A stretch of 57,031 nucleotides of DNA from Aliicoccus persicus (GTDB taxonomy: Bacteria; Bacillota; Bacilli; Staphylococcales; Salinicoccaceae): the NCBI RefSeq assembly GCF_900110815.1, contig NZ_FOIT01000003.1, positions 177,213-234,243 on the forward strand, read 5' to 3'. Shown piece after piece: positions 54,671 through 57,031 of this stretch (position 1 is its first letter; each line of letters starts with the position of its first letter). The translations under genes and the position numbers were made by a program. Below the pieces are notes generated by a model. It made no database searches and was not told where the DNA came from. It saw only the letters and a program-made list of their open reading frames with translations.

Positions 54671-56038
54671 ATGACAGAACAAGAGAACACTGAACTAAAT
54701 GAAGAACAGCTACAATTAATTGAACAACTTCGTAGTGATGATCGTGCGACTTTTAAAGAAACATTTTTAGACTTGCACGAATATGAACAGAGTGAGCTTT
54801 ACATCGCGATGGACGACGAAGAAAAGGCACGTCTATACGCTGTGTTATCACCTGAAGAAGTCGCAGAGTTCTATGATTCTATCGATATCGATGACGTGGA
54901 TCACGACTATTTATTTGAAACGATGGACTCTCGCTATGCAGCAAAAATGTTGGAAAGCATGCAATTTGATAATGCCGTAGATATTTTAAATGAACTATCA
55001 AGAGAAAAGATGACTTCACTGCTCGCTTTAATGCAACCGGAGTCTCGTGCTGAAATCAGCAGTTTAATCAACTATGAAGCCGATACTGCCGGCGGTATTA
55101 TGACGACCGAGTACGTCAGCATCGAATCAACGATGACCGTCAGAGAAGCAATGCGTTACTTAAAAGAAGCTGCACCAGACTCTGAGACAATCTACTATGT
55201 GTTCGTCGTCGATCAAGAAAAACTCGTCGGAATTATCAGTTTAAGAGAGTTGATCATCTCTGATGACGATGAATATATCGGAGACGTCATGATTGAGCGT
55301 GTCGTCAGTGTCAACACAGGCGTCGACCAGGAAGAAGTTGCGCAATTAATGCGAGACTACGACTTCCTAGCCATTCCGGTAACCGATTATCAAGGGCACC
55401 TACTCGGTATCATCACGCACGATGACATCATCGACGTTATCGACGAAGAGGCGAGCGAAGACTATGCACGACTTGCCGGTTTAACAGACGATGAGAACAC
55501 AAATGAGAACGCGTTCTCTACAGCAAAGAAACGACTCCCATGGTTGGTCGGCTTAACGTTCATGGGAATGATTACTGCAACGATGTTGACGACGTTTGAA
55601 GATACGTTGCAACAAGTCGCGGTGCTCGGGGCCTTTATCCCCATTATTGGTGGTATGGCAGGTAATACAGGCACACAATCGCTCGCGGTCGCTGTACGTG
55701 GTATTTCGAGTGGTGAAATCAAGGATGCAAGTAAGACACGAATTGCGATGCGTGAGATGGGTTCAGGTTTTATTACAGGAATCGTTTGTGGGGCGATTCT
55801 ACTCGTTATCATTACGCTGATGTACCAAGAAGTGATGCTCGGCGTAATCGTGAGCGTCAGTTTAATTATTGCGATGACGTTTGCAACTTTGACAGGGACA
55901 CTCGTGCCGATGTTTATGAATAAGATCGGCATCGACCCAGCGATTGCCAGCGGTCCTTTTATAACAACGGGGAATGACATCATCAGCTTGCTCGTCTATT
56001 TCAGTTTGGCGAATATGTTTATCCATACGCTGCTTTAA
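54671..56038 (+). CDS. mgtE: Magnesium transporter MgtE
   Basis: Mg2+-gated channel of 455 residues. N-terminal superhelical MgtE_N domain (about 15-125), two CBS domains (about 135-255; TTEYVSIESTMTVREAM and VVDQEKLVGIISLREL), a plug helix, then five membrane helices with GNTGTQSLAVAVRG and the Asp-containing pore segment FITTGNDIISLLVYF near the C-terminus. AGGAGGT ribosome binding site. Last gene of the relQ-nadK-mgtE group; no terminator is seen before fabI. Confidence 0.95.
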   Translation: MTEQENTELNEEQLQLIEQLRSDDRATFKETFLDLHEYEQSELYIAMDDEEKARLYAVLSPEEVAEFYDSIDIDDVDHDYLFETMDSRYAAKMLESMQFDNAVDILNELSREKMTSLLALMQPESRAEISSLINYEADTAGGIMTTEYVSIESTMTVREAMRYLKEAAPDSETIYYVFVVDQEKLVGIISLRELIISDDDEYIGDVMIERVVSVNTGVDQEEVAQLMRDYDFLAIPVTDYQGHLLGIITHDDIIDVIDEEASEDYARLAGLTDDENTNENAFSTAKKRLPWLVGLTFMGMITATMLTTFEDTLQQVAVLGAFIPIIGGMAGNTGTQSLAVAVRGISSGEIKDASKTRIAMREMGSGFITGIVCGAILLVIITLMYQEVMLGVIVSVSLIIAMTFATLTGTLVPMFMNKIGIDPAIASGPFITTGNDIISLLVYFSLANMFIHTLL

Positions 56039-56070
56039 AATAGTTGATTTTTGTGTGATTTAATAGTAAA

Positions 56071-56087
56071 TTAGCACTAGGTACTAA
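56071..56087 (+). promoter_or_regulatory. FapR-like operator upstream of fabI
   Basis: TTAGCACTAGGTACTAA keeps both outer TTAG/CTAA arms of the FapR consensus and a perfect right half (TACTAA), about 33 nt before fabI. Confidence 0.65.
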
Positions 56088-56119
56088 ATACAAAATATGA
56101 ATTTAAAAGGAGCTCGACC

Positions 56120-56884
56120 ATGAATTTAGAAGGTAAAACGTATGTAATTATGGGTGTTGCCAACAAGCGAAGTATTGCATGGGGTGCTGCACAAGCATTA
56201 GATAAGATGGGTGCGAAACTCGTCTTCACAATTTTAAATGAACGCTTCCGTAAAGAACTCGATAAACTACTCGTAGAACTGGAAGGCGATCACGACGTTG
56301 TTGTTGAGTGTGACGTACAAGATGACGCAGCAATCGAGAGCGCGTTTAAAGAAATCGGAGAAAAAGTTGGGAAAATCGACGGCGTGATGCATGCCATTGC
56401 ATTCGCACCACGTGAAGATTTGATTGGCGAGTACGTAGAAACAAGCCGCCAAGGATTCCAAACAGCATTAGATATTTCAGCGTATTCATTAACAGCAATT
56501 GCGAACCAAGCGAAAGAAATTTTCAACGAAGGTGCATCAATCGTAACGATGACATATCTAGGTGGAGAGCGCGCAGTACCAAACTATAACGTGATGGGTG
56601 TAGCGAAAGCTGCACTAGACTCAAGTGTTCAATACTTAGCATCAGACCTCGGACCAAAAGGATTCCGTGTCAATGCAGTATCAGCAGGGCCAATCCGTAC
56701 GCTTTCTTCGTCAGCGGTTGGTGAGTTCAAATCAATCCTAAAAGTAATCGCAGAGCGCGCACCGTTACGCCGCAACGTCGATCAGCTAGAAGTCGGTAAT
56801 GCAGTTGCATTCCTACTGTCTGATTTAGCGAGCGGTATTACAGGTGAAGTATTGCATGTAGACTCAGGGTATCATATTTTATAA
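56120..56884 (+). CDS. fabI: Enoyl-ACP reductase FabI
   Basis: Last step of each fatty-acid elongation cycle, NAD(P)H-dependent, and the target of triclosan. 254 residues. Motifs: GVANKRSIAWGAAQAL (nucleotide site, about 13-28), TYLGGERAVPNYNVMGVAKAAL (in part: GGERAVPNYNVMGVAK) with the FabI-type Tyr-x6-Lys active site, and NAVSAGPIRTLSSSA. AAAGGAG ribosome binding site. FapR-like operator upstream links it to fabHF. Terminator downstream. Confidence 0.97.
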   Translation: MNLEGKTYVIMGVANKRSIAWGAAQALDKMGAKLVFTILNERFRKELDKLLVELEGDHDVVVECDVQDDAAIESAFKEIGEKVGKIDGVMHAIAFAPREDLIGEYVETSRQGFQTALDISAYSLTAIANQAKEIFNEGASIVTMTYLGGERAVPNYNVMGVAKAALDSSVQYLASDLGPKGFRVNAVSAGPIRTLSSSAVGEFKSILKVIAERAPLRRNVDQLEVGNAVAFLLSDLASGITGEVLHVDSGYHIL

Positions 56885-56903
56885 ATTAATTTTGGTTAGT
56901 GGG

Positions 56904-56935
56904 ACAGCGACCGCGGGGCGGTCGCTGTTTTTTGG
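56904..56935 (+). terminator. Terminator after fabI
   Basis: ACAGCGACCG-cgggg-CGGTCGCTGT followed by TTTTT. Confidence 0.93.
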
Positions 56936-56960
56936 TTGGTTTGTTGGGTTAAACCCATCT

Positions 56961-57031
56961 GGGTGTCAGTGAGCGAGTCTCATTGGAACGCAAATCAATC
57001 TGCGTGTCAGTGAGCAAGTTTCATTGGAACG
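56961..57031 (-). repeat. Two reverse units of the 41-bp hairpin repeat, cut by the window edge
   Basis: A full unit at 56961-57001 (GGTGTCAGTGAGCGAG ... ACGCAAATCAATCT) and the start of the next at 57002. Same orientation and sequence as the pair at 14708-14789. The array continues past the window end. Confidence 0.85.

Overview
The window is low-GC Firmicute DNA. Its gene order follows the Staphylococcus aureus core chromosome: pgi, a small VTT-domain membrane gene, two signal peptidase genes, addB-addA, a FAH-family gene, yisL, cdr, sufT, clpB, DUF2929/yjzD, fabH-fabF, opp genes, trpS, spxA, mecA, coiA, pepF, the sRNA RsaE, yjbH-yjbI-yjbK, relQ, nadK, mgtE and fabI. It also has features that do not look like Staphylococcus itself: an EhuBCDA-type (ectoine/hydroxyectoine family) uptake operon with a very acidic lipoprotein, and many hairpin-repeat arrays between genes. 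I infer a halotolerant member of Staphylococcaceae/Salinicoccaceae (Jeotgalicoccus-like). The genus is a guess. I saw no rRNA, tRNA, transposase, prophage or CRISPR.

Layout. 1-400: hairpin repeats, then the pgi promoter. 399-11672: a forward block with pgi, VTT protein, two type I signal peptidases that both keep the Ser/Lys dyad, the AddAB recombination nuclease and a polytopic membrane protein. 11728-14622: FAH hydrolase, YisL and a membrane-anchored GH13-like protein that appears to have lost its catalytic residues. 14873-17936 (reverse): CoA-disulfide reductase, DegV/FakB and a Cof phosphatase. 18030-21960: SufT, UppP (reverse), and ClpB with a perfect CtsR operator and a plausible internal start. 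22040-22740: a 14-unit hairpin array. 22818-28363 (reverse): ehuBCDA, glpK, yjzD. 28713-40673: oppDFBC, a 15-unit 41-bp array, a NERD-domain gene and three tandem oppA paralogues. 40868-43073: fabHF. 43200-43590: a second hairpin array. 43755-46317: a DUF438/hemerythrin/PAS protein behind an apparent CRP/FNR-type promoter, a 10-unit 41-bp array and trpS. 46561-56884: the Spx/MecA/CoiA/PepF/RsaE/YjbH stress and redox cluster, then globin, CYTH, UPF0738, RelQ, NadK, MgtE and FabI. The window ends inside more 41-bp repeats.

How the parts fit together. Protein quality control and thiol stress dominate: Spx, its ClpXP adaptor YjbH, MecA, ClpB under CtsR, and CoA-disulfide reductase. Fatty-acid synthesis genes fabHF and fabI each carry a FapR-like operator. 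Peptide uptake appears to have split control: a perfect cre overlaps the oppDFBC promoter, while each oppA copy has a CodY-like box upstream. RsaE lies in its conserved pepF-yjbH location.

The most unusual content is between genes. There are two families of tandem hairpin elements. One has a ~51-bp period, with stems that change sequence from unit to unit while both arms change together. The other has a 41-bp period and occurs at four dispersed sites in both orientations. A third, unrelated 41-bp array sits between oppC and the NERD gene. They favour convergent gene ends, and the covarying arms indicate selection for, or copying that preserves, a folded structure.
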